Of a stretch of DNA of 64,000 nt, positions 18,955 through 27,577 are shown one piece after another. The translations under genes were made by a program, and so were the position numbers. The first letter of the stretch is position 1, and the number at the start of each line of letters is the position of its first letter. The DNA is taken from the NCBI RefSeq assembly GCF_014466955.1, contig NZ_AP023396.1, forward strand, positions 7,564,001-7,628,000, written 5' to 3'. This DNA is from Nocardia wallacei (GTDB lineage Bacteria > Actinomycetota > Actinomycetes > Mycobacteriales > Mycobacteriaceae). The notes under the pieces are model-generated. The model had not been told where the DNA came from and searched no databases. It was given only the letters and a program-made list of their open reading frames with translations.

Positions 18955-19821
18955 TCAGCGCAGCGTAGCCGTCAGGTGCGGGTAGCCCTTCTTCGGGTGT
19001 TTCAGCGACAGGTCCCAACCGGCCTCCACCTGGTCGGCGTAGGCGTTGACCGTGGCGGGCAGCAGCACCGGCTTGCCGAACTTCACCGAGTAGGTGGCCT
19101 GCGCCGGGACGCGGCCCTCGATGACGCCGAGAATCGCTGCCGCCGACCACATTCCGTGCGCGATCGAGCGCGGGAAGCCGAACGCCTTGGCGCTCAACGC
19201 GGACATGTGGATCGGGTTGCGGTCACCCGAGGCCGCGGCGTACCGATGGATCAGCGCCTGATCCACGCGCAGCGTGCGCAGCGGCGGCGGGGGCACCTCT
19301 TCCGGTTTGGGCTCGGGCTTCGGGCCGCCCGACAGCGACGTCTTCTGCTGGTGCAGGAAGGTGGTGACCTGCCGCCACACCAGCTCCCGGCCCACCCGGA
19401 TCTCGCTGATGGCATCGACCAGCAGGCCCTTCGGGTGCTCGCGCAGATTTTCCACATGGGCGTGGATGTCCAGCGGCTCACTCACCGAGATCTCGCGGGT
19501 GCGCTCGATGACGTTCTCCGCGTGCACCGCGCCCACCGCGACGAACGGGAAGTCGCGGGCGACCACCAGTTGCATCACCACGGGGAAGGTGAGCACGAAC
19601 GGATAGGTCAGCGGCAGCGAGTCGCCGAAGCGCTGGCCGGTCGCGTGGCAGTACGCGGCCAGGTTGTCGACATCGACCGTGACACCGTTCAATTCGATGG
19701 CGCGGTCGGGGATCTCGGACTTGCGGCCGGAGACCAGCGGCAGCGGCACGGCCCCGAGGGCGGCCTTCATATAGAGGTTGCCGGTCTTCGGCGGCTCGGT
19801 CAGCGAAATGGTCTGGGTCAT
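18955..19821 (-). CDS. htdX: (3R)-hydroxyacyl-thioester dehydratase, MaoC-like
   Basis: 288 residues, double-hotdog MaoC family. The C-terminal hotdog has the hydratase-2 motif YAAASGDRNPIHMSALSAKA ... FPRSIAHGMWSAA, with the catalytic Asp and His in SGDRNPIH. It hydrates or dehydrates (3R)-hydroxyacyl-CoA or -ACP in fatty-acid metabolism. Start ATG 19821, ten bases after the fabG4 stop with CGGAG between them, so it is co-transcribed with fabG4 as in Mycobacterium (Rv0241c-Rv0242c). Confidence 0.92.
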   Translation of the reverse strand: MTQTISLTEPPKTGNLYMKAALGAVPLPLVSGRKSEIPDRAIELNGVTVDVDNLAAYCHATGQRFGDSLPLTYPFVLTFPVVMQLVVARDFPFVAVGAVHAENVIERTREISVSEPLDIHAHVENLREHPKGLLVDAISEIRVGRELVWRQVTTFLHQQKTSLSGGPKPEPKPEEVPPPPLRTLRVDQALIHRYAAASGDRNPIHMSALSAKAFGFPRSIAHGMWSAAAILGVIEGRVPAQATYSVKFGKPVLLPATVNAYADQVEAGWDLSLKHPKKGYPHLTATLR

Positions 19822-19831
19822 GATGCTCCGA

Positions 19832-21193
19832 TCAGGCGCCGATGAGGCTCTGGCCGCAGACCCGGACCACGTTACCGGTCACCGCGTTGGACGCCGGGCC
19901 GGCGAAGTAGGCGATGGTCTCGGCGACGTCGACGGTCTGGCCGCCCTGCGACAGCGAGCTCATCAGCCGGCCCGCCTCGCGGGTGCCCAGCGGGATGGCC
20001 GCGGTCATGGCGGTCTCGATGAAACCGGGGGCGACGGCGTTGATGGTGATGCCCTTCTCGGCCAGCTTCGGGGCCTCGGCGTTCACCATGCCGATGACGC
20101 CGGCCTTGGAGGCGCCGTAGTTGGTCTGGCCGCGGTTGCCCGCGATGCCCGCGATCGAGGAGATGTCGATGACCCGGGCGCCTTCTTTCAGCACGCCCTT
20201 GGACACCAGCGCCTCGGTGATCCGGTGCGGCGCCGCGAGATTCACGTTGAGCACCGCGTTCCAGCGGCCCTCGTCCATGTTGGCGAGCAGCTTGTCGCGG
20301 GTGATACCGGCGTTGTGCACCACGATGTCGAGGCGGCCGAAGCGCTCGGCGGCCAGCTCGGCGATCTTGTCGGCGGCGTCGGCGGCGGTGACGTCGACCG
20401 CCAGCGCGGTGCCGCCGACCTTGTTGGCCGTCTCCGACAGCGCCTCACCGGCGGCCGGGATGTCGGCGACGATGACCTGGGCGCCGTCGCGGGCGAACAC
20501 CTCGGCGATGGTGGCGCCGATACCCCGCGCCGCGCCGGTGACCAGGGCGACCTTGCCGTCCAGCGGCTTGTTCCAGTCGATCGAGGAGACGGCGCTGTCC
20601 TCCTTGCCGACCCGGAACACCTGACCGTCCACGAACGCGGAGCGGCCCGAGAGGATGAACCGCAGCGTGGACTCCAGCCCGGTGGCGGCCGAGGCGGCCT
20701 CCGGGTGCAGGTAGACCAGGTTGGCGGTGGCACCGCGCAGCAGCTCCTTGCCGACGCTGCGGGTGAAGCCCTCGAGGGCGCGCTGCGCGATCTGCTCCTC
20801 GACGCCGGTGGTCAGCTCGGGGGTGGTGCCGATGACCAGGATGCGGCCGGACGGCGCGATCGACCGCATGGCCGGCTGGAAGAACTGGTACAGCTGCTCG
20901 AGCTCCTCGATGGAGGCGAGCGCGGTGGCGTCGAAGACCAGGGCGCCGAACTTCACGCCCGGGGTGAGGGAATCGACGAAGGTGTAATCCGACAGCAGGG
21001 TGCGGGTCGCGTCGGCGACGCGGCCCTTGCCGCCCAACAGCACCGGGCCCGGCAGCGCCGGCTCGCCCGGGGTGTAGCGGCGCAGATTCTCCGGTTTGGG
21101 CAGCCCCAGCTTGCTCGCCAGGAACGCGCCGGGGGCCGAGTGAACGAACGATCCGTACAGGTTGGGAGCGCCCTTGCTCTTGCTGGCTGCCAC
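19832..21193 (-). CDS. fabG4: High-molecular-weight 3-oxoacyl-ACP/CoA reductase
   Basis: 453 residues, matching the 454 of mycobacterial FabG4. The N-terminal half is a flavodoxin-like domain without catalytic motifs. The C-terminal SDR domain begins near residue 208 with [11 protein letters not shown] (NAD-binding; FabG4 prefers NADH), then HNAGITRDK, the catalytic Ser in ISSIAGIAG, and TNYGASKAG (Tyr, Lys). The C-terminus [19 protein letters not shown] is typical. GTG 21193 is chosen for AGGTAGG upstream; the longer open frame runs across the operator. It is the first gene of the htdX operon, divergent from fadA2. Confidence 0.95.
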   Translation of the reverse strand: MAASKSKGAPNLYGSFVHSAPGAFLASKLGLPKPENLRRYTPGEPALPGPVLLGGKGRVADATRTLLSDYTFVDSLTPGVKFGALVFDATALASIEELEQLYQFFQPAMRSIAPSGRILVIGTTPELTTGVEEQIAQRALEGFTRSVGKELLRGATANLVYLHPEAASAATGLESTLRFILSGRSAFVDGQVFRVGKEDSAVSSIDWNKPLDGKVALVTGAARGIGATIAEVFARDGAQVIVADIPAAGEALSETANKVGGTALAVDVTAADAADKIAELAAERFGRLDIVVHNAGITRDKLLANMDEGRWNAVLNVNLAAPHRITEALVSKGVLKEGARVIDISSIAGIAGNRGQTNYGASKAGVIGMVNAEAPKLAEKGITINAVAPGFIETAMTAAIPLGTREAGRLMSSLSQGGQTVDVAETIAYFAGPASNAVTGNVVRVCGQSLIGA

Positions 21194-21291
21194 TGTTCCT
21201 ACCTTTTCCTCGAGTCGAATGTGGACGTCTGCATCGGCGTGCCGCCCCGAGCGTTGTTGCGCACATCTACGGGGTACGGTGTCGACAACGA

Positions 21292-21309
21292 ACTTACTCC
21301 AGAGTAAGT
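21292..21309. promoter_or_regulatory. Perfect palindromic operator between fabG4 and fadA2
   Basis: ACTTACTC-CA-GAGTAAGT has 8-bp perfect arms around a 2-nt centre, in the 224-bp divergent promoter region. A close copy precedes the tetR gene at 18184. It is followed by an AT-rich stretch (TTTAAAGTAAAC) that may hold the fadA2 promoter. Confidence 0.8.
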
Positions 21310-21417
21310 TTAAAGTAAACCGAGAGCGATGGGGCATCGGTGCTGAGCCGAGTTTCTCGGCCACGCCCCGAGCGCCGAACAATCCCCGAACATCCCGACG
21401 AGACAGTGGAGACTCGA

Positions 21418-22767
21418 GTGACTACCAAAGCCCGTTCGGCGAAGGCCGCGTCATCGACCAACAGGTCATCGACCAACAGCCGGTCCAGCAAGCAGGCCCG
21501 CCTCGTCGCGGTGTTGGGCGGTAACCGCATTCCGTTCGCCCGCTCCGACGGCCGCTACGCCCACGCCTCCAACCAGGATATGTTCACCGCGGCCCTGAAC
21601 GGGTTGGTCAGCCGGTTCGGTTTGCAGGGCGAGCGGCTCGGGATGGTGGTCGGCGGCGCCGTGCTCAAGCGCGTCGGCGAGCACGGGATGGTCCGCGAGA
21701 GCGTGCTGGGCAGCGAGCTGTCCCCCTACACTCCGGCCCACGACCTGCAGCTGGCCTGCGGCACCGGCCTGCAGTCGATCGTCACCGTCGGCGACGCGAT
21801 CGCGCTGGGCCGCATCGAGGCCGGCGTCGGCGGCGGCACCGACACCACCTCCGACGCGCCGATCGGCGTGAGCGAGTCCATGCGGGAGTGGATGCTCGAC
21901 GCCAACCGCGCCAAGAAGAACTCCGACTACGTGAAGCTGGTCGGCCGGCTGCGGCCGCGCATGGTGGGCATCGAGATCCCGCGCAACGCCGAGCCGCGCA
22001 CCGGGCTGTCGATGGGCGAGCACGCCGCCATCACCGCCAAGGAGTTCGGCATCGCCCGCGAGGCGCAGGACGAGCTGGCCTACCTGTCGCACCGCAACAT
22101 GGCCGCCGCCTACGACCGCGGCTTCTTCGACGATCTGGTCACCCCGTTCCTGGGCCTGACCCGCGACGACAACCTGCGCCCGAACTCCACCATCGAGAAG
22201 CTGTCGACGCTCAAGCCGGTGTTCGGCAACAAGCTCGGCGACGCGACCATGACGGCGGGCAACTCCACCCCGCTCACCGACGGCGCCTCCGCGGTGCTGC
22301 TGGGCAGCGAGGAGTGGGCCGCCGAGCGCAACCTGAAGCCGCTGGCCTACCTGGTGGACAGTGAGGTCGCCGCGGTCGACTACGTGTGGGGTCCGGACGG
22401 TCTGCTGATGGCGCCGACCTACGCCGTACCGCGCCTGCTCGCCCGCAACGGCCTGACCCTGCAGGACTTCGACTACTACGAGATCCACGAGGCGTTCGCC
22501 TCGGTCGTGCTGGCCACGCTGCAGGCCTGGGAGTCCGACCAGTACTGCAAGGAGCGGTTGGGCCTCGACGGCGCACTGGGCTCGGTCGACCGCGCGAAGC
22601 TCAACGTCAACGGCTCCTCGCTGGCCGCGGGCCACCCCTTCGCCGCTACCGGTGGCCGCATCATCGCCCAGACCGCCAAGCAGCTCGCGGAGAAGGGGTC
22701 CGGCCGCGCCCTGATCTCCATCTGCGCCGCCGGGGGCCAGGGCGTGGTGGCGATTCTGGAGCGCTGA
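21418..22767 (+). CDS. fadA2: Acetyl-CoA acetyltransferase (thiolase)
   Basis: 449 residues. Thiolase, cleaving or forming 3-oxoacyl-CoA in beta-oxidation. The nucleophile is Cys114 in [11 protein letters not shown]. The second active-site region is [11 protein letters not shown], followed by [10 protein letters not shown] (His) and the C-terminal ICAAGGQG (Cys general base). The start is GTG 21418 with GGAG eight bases upstream; the frame upstream of it is untranslated promoter. The first 26 residues are Ser- and basic-rich. It is divergent from fabG4, with which it shares a palindromic operator. Confidence 0.95.
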   Translation: MTTKARSAKAASSTNRSSTNSRSSKQARLVAVLGGNRIPFARSDGRYAHASNQDMFTAALNGLVSRFGLQGERLGMVVGGAVLKRVGEHGMVRESVLGSELSPYTPAHDLQLACGTGLQSIVTVGDAIALGRIEAGVGGGTDTTSDAPIGVSESMREWMLDANRAKKNSDYVKLVGRLRPRMVGIEIPRNAEPRTGLSMGEHAAITAKEFGIAREAQDELAYLSHRNMAAAYDRGFFDDLVTPFLGLTRDDNLRPNSTIEKLSTLKPVFGNKLGDATMTAGNSTPLTDGASAVLLGSEEWAAERNLKPLAYLVDSEVAAVDYVWGPDGLLMAPTYAVPRLLARNGLTLQDFDYYEIHEAFASVVLATLQAWESDQYCKERLGLDGALGSVDRAKLNVNGSSLAAGHPFAATGGRIIAQTAKQLAEKGSGRALISICAAGGQGVVAILER

Positions 22768-22798
22768 ATCCCGGCGTAGCTCAGGGCAATCGGTGATG

Positions 22799-22824
22799 CC
22801 GCCCGGTCCGACGAGGCCGGGCGG
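22799..22824 (+). terminator. Hairpin terminator after fadA2
   Basis: An 8-bp stem, CCGCCCGG (22799-22806) with CCGGGCGG (22817-22824), and a 10-nt loop, 32 bp after the fadA2 stop. Confidence 0.65.
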
Positions 22825-22866
22825 TACCGTCGGCGGTCAGCGGTGGCCGGGCTCTACAGTCGCGGT

Positions 22867-23391
22867 GTGAGCCCTCTTCGTGTCGGCGAGGAACTGATCA
22901 CGCCGCGGCTGTCGCTGCGGCGGCCCGTTGCGGCGGATGTCGATGCCATCCTTGCCATTTGCGGCGACCCCCAGCCTTGGGTGAGCACGGTGGCGGATCG
23001 GGACGAGGCGCTGCGGCTGTTCGATCAGTGGGACGAGCAGTGGGGGTGGCTGGGTTACGGGTATTGGGTGGTGCGGCAGCGGGGGGAGGCGACACAGCTC
23101 GGGTTCTGCGGGTTGCGGACCGCGCGGTTCAAGGGGGAACCGGGGTTGAATCTGTTCTATCGGTTCGCGGCGGAGGCATGGGGGCGTGGGCTCGCCACGG
23201 AAGCCGCTGCGGCCGTGGTGAAGTGGTCTCGGCAGTGGCTGCCTACGCTGCCCGTCGTCGCCAGGATCCGGCCCGCCAATACGGCCTCGGTGCGAGTGGC
23301 GGAGCGCGTCGGGCTGGTGCGGACGCCGCATCTGGACGAGATCGACGCCGACGGGTTCGACTGGATCCACTACGCGACGTCGGGCGACTGA
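22867..23391 (+). CDS. GNAT family N-acetyltransferase (RimJ/RimL type)
   Basis: About 174 residues. The N-terminus LITPRLSLRRPVAADVDAI and the acetyl-CoA loop AEAWGRGLATEAAAAVVKW (motif R/Q-x-x-G-x-G/A), then RIRPANTASVRVAERVGL, are typical of the RimJ/RimL-like branch that acetylates N-termini or small amines. Substrate unknown. I prefer GTG 22867: TACAGT lies seven bases upstream (22855-22860), a leaderless pattern. GTG 22843 in the same frame adds eight residues. The C-terminus almost meets the convergent ADP-ribosylglycohydrolase gene. Confidence 0.85.
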   Translation: MSPLRVGEELITPRLSLRRPVAADVDAILAICGDPQPWVSTVADRDEALRLFDQWDEQWGWLGYGYWVVRQRGEATQLGFCGLRTARFKGEPGLNLFYRFAAEAWGRGLATEAAAAVVKWSRQWLPTLPVVARIRPANTASVRVAERVGLVRTPHLDEIDADGFDWIHYATSGD

Positions 23392-23423
23392 GCATCGAGA
23401 TCGGGCCGGGCGCCGCGGCCCGC

Positions 23424-24770
23424 TCACCCACAGGTGACCTGCTGGCGGGCGAGGTCGAAGGTGCGGCGGGCCAGGGCGGAGATGCCGACGCCGTCGTATC
23501 CGGAGACCGCGGTGCGCAGGCGATCGTGCAGGGGTGCGGTCCAGTGCCGCGGGATCGCGCCCGCGCCCAGCAGGACACCGGCCACCGAGCCGGCGGTGGC
23601 GCCGTTGGAGTCGGTGTCCCAGCCGCCCTGCACGGTGAGCGCGATGGTGGTGGTGAAATCCCCTGCGCCCCAGAGTAATCCGGCGCTCACCAGGCAGCAG
23701 TTGCCGATGGCGTGCGCCCAGTTGTAGTGCCCGTGGCGGGCGTGGATCGACTGCACCGCCTGCTCCCAGTCGAGGCCGCGGCGGTGGTCGTCGAGTACCT
23801 GCGCCAGCGCCACCGCGAGCCGCGACCGTTCCGGGATCACCTGGTGCGCCACGGTCAGCGCGGCCGACGGCGCCGCGGCATCGAAGGCCGCGGCGATCAG
23901 CGCGGCCGCCCACATCGCCGCCCAGACGCCGTTTCCGGTGTGCGAGACCGAGGCGTCGCGGGCCGCCAGCGTCGACGCGCGCACCGGATCCGCCGGGCAC
24001 ACATAGCCGTAGATGTCGGCGCGCATCATCGCGCCGGTCCATTCGCGGTACGGGTTGCGGTGCCGGGCCGTCGCGGGCGGCACCCAGCCGTCTATCAGGT
24101 TGCGGTAGGCGACTCGCTCGGCGGTGTGGGTCTGCAGGAACGGCAGCCGCTCCAGCCATTCGGCGGCGACGTCGGCGGGGGTGAACCCGGTGCCGTGCTG
24201 CTCGAGCAGGTTCAGGCCCAGCACGGTGTAGTCGAGGTCGTCGTCGCGCGGGCAGCCGTCCACCCGGCCGCGGGTCGACTCCGGCCAGCTGCGCTGCAGC
24301 CGGAAACCGTCCGGCATCGGGCTGAGCACCGGCACGTAGTCCGTCAGCGGGTAGGCGTCGGCCCATTCCAGGTACGCGCGGATCGACCGCGGACTCCACC
24401 GGAACCCGTTCTCCAGTGGTTTCCCGAGCGTGCAGCCCACGCACCGGCCCAGCCAGCCGCCGAGGAGGCGGTCGTAGAGCCGGTTACCCGATTGCGACGG
24501 GCTCGCGATCGGCTCGGCCGCGATGTCCTCGGCGATCTCGTCGTAGGGCCAGTGCGGATCGCGCGGGGCGGCCTCGATGCGGTCGAGCAGCCGCCAGCAC
24601 GCCGCGCCGTTGGGCAGCGCGGTATGTGTCAGGTCGCGCACCTCTTCGGCGAAATCGGCGACGGCGTAGCCGGATTCGCGCCGTTGCAGCCATTCGAAGT
24701 ACAGCAGGGCGCGCGGGTCACCCTCGGGGTGGCCGAAGAAGGCCGATTCGATCGGTTCCATGATGTTCAC
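23424..24770 (-). CDS. ADP-ribosylglycohydrolase family protein
   Basis: 448 residues. The DraG/ARH domain (PF03747) begins near residue 100: DRLLGGWLGRCVGCTLGKPLE, then CPRDDDLDYTVLGL with metal-binding acids, and near the C-terminus GGWDTDSNGATAGSVAGVLLG with the DTD that binds the second Mg2+. Such proteins remove ADP-ribose from protein or nucleic acid. The first 100 residues are an extra domain that I do not recognise. GTG 24770 overlaps the upstream stop as GTGA, which shows translational coupling; ATG 24761 is an alternative. Confidence 0.85.
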   Translation of the reverse strand: MNIMEPIESAFFGHPEGDPRALLYFEWLQRRESGYAVADFAEEVRDLTHTALPNGAACWRLLDRIEAAPRDPHWPYDEIAEDIAAEPIASPSQSGNRLYDRLLGGWLGRCVGCTLGKPLENGFRWSPRSIRAYLEWADAYPLTDYVPVLSPMPDGFRLQRSWPESTRGRVDGCPRDDDLDYTVLGLNLLEQHGTGFTPADVAAEWLERLPFLQTHTAERVAYRNLIDGWVPPATARHRNPYREWTGAMMRADIYGYVCPADPVRASTLAARDASVSHTGNGVWAAMWAAALIAAAFDAAAPSAALTVAHQVIPERSRLAVALAQVLDDHRRGLDWEQAVQSIHARHGHYNWAHAIGNCCLVSAGLLWGAGDFTTTIALTVQGGWDTDSNGATAGSVAGVLLGAGAIPRHWTAPLHDRLRTAVSGYDGVGISALARRTFDLARQQVTCG

Positions 24771-25213
24771 AGGATGGTGATGACCGCCGCGACGACCTCC
24801 GACAGCAAGGGCAGCGATTCGTCGCGCTGCGGCGCACGCGCCCACCAGCGACCCTCGTGGGTGTGCCGCCCGAAACCGGTCGGCAGGATGACGTTGCTGC
24901 GATGCGGGCCGATATCCACGCCGTGACGCTCCAGTTGGACGGTATGTTCCAGGGAGGGGTACCCATCGAAGACCGCCAGGAACGTCCGGCGCGGGGGACG
25001 TTCGCGCACCAGCACCGGCCCGGGGATGCCGCGCACGGTCAGCTCGCCGAGGATCAGCGCGCCCAGTGGTTCGGGGGTGTTGACCGCCGCGATCGAGTCG
25101 ACCAGCGGAAGCACCACGAATCCCGGCACGGTGACGTGCACCCGGGGTAGGCCGAACAGCGACCGATACGCCCGGGCCCAATCCTGGGGAGTAGCAAGTT
25201 CTTCCAACCGCAA
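24767..25213 (-). CDS. Unknown protein coupled to ADP-ribosylglycohydrolase
   Basis: 148 residues from TTG 25213, chosen for the GAGG site about seven bases upstream; no ATG or GTG is nearby. No family recognised. It looks like a small soluble alpha/beta protein (ARAYRSLFGLPRVHVTVPG, ALILGELTVRGIPGPVLV, SNVILPTGFGRHTHEGRWW). The four-base GTGA overlap with the downstream ADP-ribosylglycohydrolase implies that the two proteins are made in concert. Confidence 0.65.
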   Translation of the reverse strand: MRLEELATPQDWARAYRSLFGLPRVHVTVPGFVVLPLVDSIAAVNTPEPLGALILGELTVRGIPGPVLVRERPPRRTFLAVFDGYPSLEHTVQLERHGVDIGPHRSNVILPTGFGRHTHEGRWWARAPQRDESLPLLSEVVAAVITIL

Positions 25214-25636
25214 GGTCGACCTCGTTCGGTTTCGATTTCCGGCACCGCGCCGCCGTCCGGCGTCGGGATAATCCAGTGAAGACCGAAAGTCCCTTCGTAC
25301 GCAGCCGTTTCGGTGAATCACTCGCAAATTGTCAGGTACGACTGCATAGAGGTGGAATAGCGAACAATCGGTCTGAAATCATTGCGGCGCAAACCGTTCG
25401 GTCGCGAGGGGGTTGCTGCGGGTGGTTATCGGACCGGTCGCATGCCCATCGACGGGAACCCGAATTGCGGCAACACGCCGATGCCGGTGCGCGGCATACG
25501 CAATCACCCGTAGTGCGGACGGCCGTCGGACCGGCGCCCGGCGCATGCCCGGCAAGCGGCGCGAGATCCGCATTTCTACAGGTCGCCCGGGGTACTCTCG
25601 CAAACACAGCCGAGGCACGGGACCAGGAGGTTCGCT
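25214..25636. other. Intergenic, divergent promoter region
   Basis: 423 bp between the divergent TTG-start gene and the universal stress protein. AT-rich patches at 25315-25390 are likely promoters. Short open frames here lack start signals. No strong palindrome seen. Confidence 0.5.
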
Positions 25637-26122
25637 ATGCCCTGCGACACGATGCTGATCGCCTACGACGGATCGGAGAACGCCAAGCGGGCCGTCGAGT
25701 ACGCGGGCCGCTTCCTGTCCGCGACCAGGGCGGTGGTGCTCACCGCGTGGGAACCGATGGTGCGCCAGGCCGCCCGGCTGTCGGGGCTGTCCGGGGTGAT
25801 GCAGCCGGAGTGGATGCCCGACGAGGACATCGAGGACGTCGCCTACGTCGACGCCAAGCACATCAACTCCGAGGGCGTGCGGCTGGCCAAACTGGCCGGG
25901 CTCAACGCCGAGGCCCGCACGGCCGAGTGCACCTCCACGATCTGGAACGCCATCGTCGATGTCGCCGACGAATTGAACGTCGACATCATCGTGGCGGGCA
26001 CCCGCGGCGCCACCGGCATCCGCGCGCTGCTGCACTCCAGCGTCGCCGAGGCCGTGCTCAAACACTGTCACCGGCCGATCCTGCTGGTGCCTCCGGGCCG
26101 GGACCCGGCCGAGACCCGCTGA
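25637..26122 (+). CDS. Universal stress protein (UspA family)
   Basis: 161 residues, one Usp domain. MLIAYDGSENAKRAVEYAGRF at the N-terminus and DIIVAGTRGATGIRALLHSS ... HCHRPILLVP at the C-terminus form the nucleotide site (family motif G-2x-G-9x-G/S-S/T). The serine in LHSSV where Gly-Ser is usual keeps the pattern only approximately, so ATP binding is likely but not certain. Start ATG 25637 with AGGAGG at 25625-25630. Single gene; such proteins rise under starvation or hypoxia in related genera. Confidence 0.92.
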   Translation: MPCDTMLIAYDGSENAKRAVEYAGRFLSATRAVVLTAWEPMVRQAARLSGLSGVMQPEWMPDEDIEDVAYVDAKHINSEGVRLAKLAGLNAEARTAECTSTIWNAIVDVADELNVDIIVAGTRGATGIRALLHSSVAEAVLKHCHRPILLVPPGRDPAETR

Positions 26123-26223
26123 GCGGTTGCCGCGCGCGACGCCTCGCGTGCGAGCGAACACAGTGAGACCTCCGTCGCTTCCCCCGAGCCGGGCCCGCGG
26201 CCGCGGGCTATCGTCGGTGAATC

Positions 26224-27315
26224 ATGGACGGTTTTCTGCTCGCTCGGCCCGGGAGCGTGATGCGCACCAGCGGCACCCGGCGCGCGTTCGACGACGCGCG
26301 GCGAGCGGCCGCCGCCCTGCGCGAGGGGGCCGAACTGATCGTGGGCGCGCTGGCGTTCGACCCGCGCCGCGCCGCCGCCCTGTGCGAGCCGCGGCACGTC
26401 GAGCACACCGCGGGGCCGTGGCGGCCCGCGGCGCTCCCGCCGCTGCCCCGAGTGCAGGTGATCACCGAGATACCCAGTGCCGCAGAGCATATCGCGCGGG
26501 TGACCAAGCTGGTCGAGCAGTTGTCCGACGCCGCGCAGCCGTTGCGGAAGGTGGTGGCGGCGCGGTCGCTGCTGGCCGAGGCCGACGCGCCGCTCGACCC
26601 GGTGGTGGTGGCAGGGCACCTGCTGGCCCGGCATCCGCGCGCCAATGTCTTCGCCGTGGACCTGTCCCCGGCGGGCCGTTGCGGGGCGACCCTCGTCGGG
26701 GCCACTCCGGAGGTGCTCGTCGCCCGCTACGGCGACACCGTGACCCTGCGCCCGCTGGCCGGCACCGCGCCCCGGCACCCGGATCCGGACACCGATGCCG
26801 AGGTGTCGCGGGAGCTGCTGTGCGACACCAAGAATCGCGCCGAGCACGCCTTCGTCATCGACTGGATCCGGGAGCGGCTCGCGTCGGTGTGCGACGAACT
26901 GACCGTCCCCGAGGAGCCGGAGCTGATCAGCACCGCCGAGGTGTGGCACCTGGCCACACCCATCCGCGGGCGGTTGCGCGACCCCGGCACCACCGCACTG
27001 GATCTGGCGACACTGCTGCATCCGACGCCCGCGGTCTGCGGCACCCCCACGGACCTCGCGCTGGAGACCATCCTCGAGACCGAGGAGGACCGCGGCTTCT
27101 ACGGCGGCGCGGTCGGCTGGTGCGACGCTCGCGGCGACGGCGAATGGGTGGTGGCGATCCGCTGCGCCGAGCTGTCCGCCGACGGCCGCACGGTGCGCGC
27201 GTTCGGCGGCGGCGGCATCGTCGCGGCCTCGGATCCGCGCACCGAACTCGACGAGACCACCGCCAAACTCCGCACCCTGCTGGGCGGCCTGCGCTGCCCG
27301 CTTCCGGACCGCTGA
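26224..27315 (+). CDS. Isochorismate synthase
   Basis: 363 residues, chorismate-binding family (EntC/DhbC/MenF). It interconverts chorismate and isochorismate for menaquinone or salicylate/catechol siderophores. Landmarks: KVVAARSL, LVGATPEVLV, PLAGTAPRH, the conserved CDTKNRAEHAFVIDWIRE, HLATPIRGRL, LHPTPAVCGTP, GFYGGAVGWCD and GGGIVAASDPRTELDET with the Mg-binding glutamates. It is close in length to mycobacterial EntC, but no siderophore or menaquinone gene is adjacent, so I give no symbol. Start ATG 26224; no clear Shine-Dalgarno. Confidence 0.9.
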   Translation: MDGFLLARPGSVMRTSGTRRAFDDARRAAAALREGAELIVGALAFDPRRAAALCEPRHVEHTAGPWRPAALPPLPRVQVITEIPSAAEHIARVTKLVEQLSDAAQPLRKVVAARSLLAEADAPLDPVVVAGHLLARHPRANVFAVDLSPAGRCGATLVGATPEVLVARYGDTVTLRPLAGTAPRHPDPDTDAEVSRELLCDTKNRAEHAFVIDWIRERLASVCDELTVPEEPELISTAEVWHLATPIRGRLRDPGTTALDLATLLHPTPAVCGTPTDLALETILETEEDRGFYGGAVGWCDARGDGEWVVAIRCAELSADGRTVRAFGGGGIVAASDPRTELDETTAKLRTLLGGLRCPLPDR

Positions 27316-27406
27316 CGAATCGTTCGGGGCCGCACCCACCCCGTTCGCGGGTTCATGTTGTAGGTTGACTCGGAATACGCCTGCGTCGATGTATGGGAGT
27401 CCCGCG

Positions 27407-27577
27407 ATGAAGTTTGCCGTCCCTGGTGCCGTGAGCGCCGTCGCCGGAGCGCTGCTCGGGCTGGTCGCGGTATTCGTCATCACCATGGCGGCACAGCAGA
27501 ACTCACGGCCCGAGGTCGATCGCAGCGGTGATGCGTCGTCGTCGCTGCTGAACAACGTTGAGTACGGCTCACGCTGA
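27407..27577 (+). CDS. DUF2613 small membrane protein (Rv0236A-like)
   Basis: 56 residues: one membrane segment (VSAVAGALLGLVAVFVITMAA) with a short N-terminus and a polar extracellular tail ending LLNNVEYGSR. It has the size and layout of the DUF2613 protein found directly before aftD in mycobacteria. ATG 27407 follows GGGAG. Its last 20 bases overlap the start of aftD in another frame, so translation is coupled. Confidence 0.8.
   Translation: MKFAVPGAVSAVAGALLGLVAVFVITMAAQQNSRPEVDRSGDASSSLLNNVEYGSR

Noticed and set aside
22837..24444. 535-codon leftward frame
   Set aside because: Overlaps the ADP-ribosylglycohydrolase gene in a different frame on the same strand and the GNAT gene on the other; both have clear motifs.
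25276..26166. 296-codon frame over the universal stress protein
   Set aside because: Out of frame with the gene carrying the Usp motifs; Arg/Gly-rich shadow.
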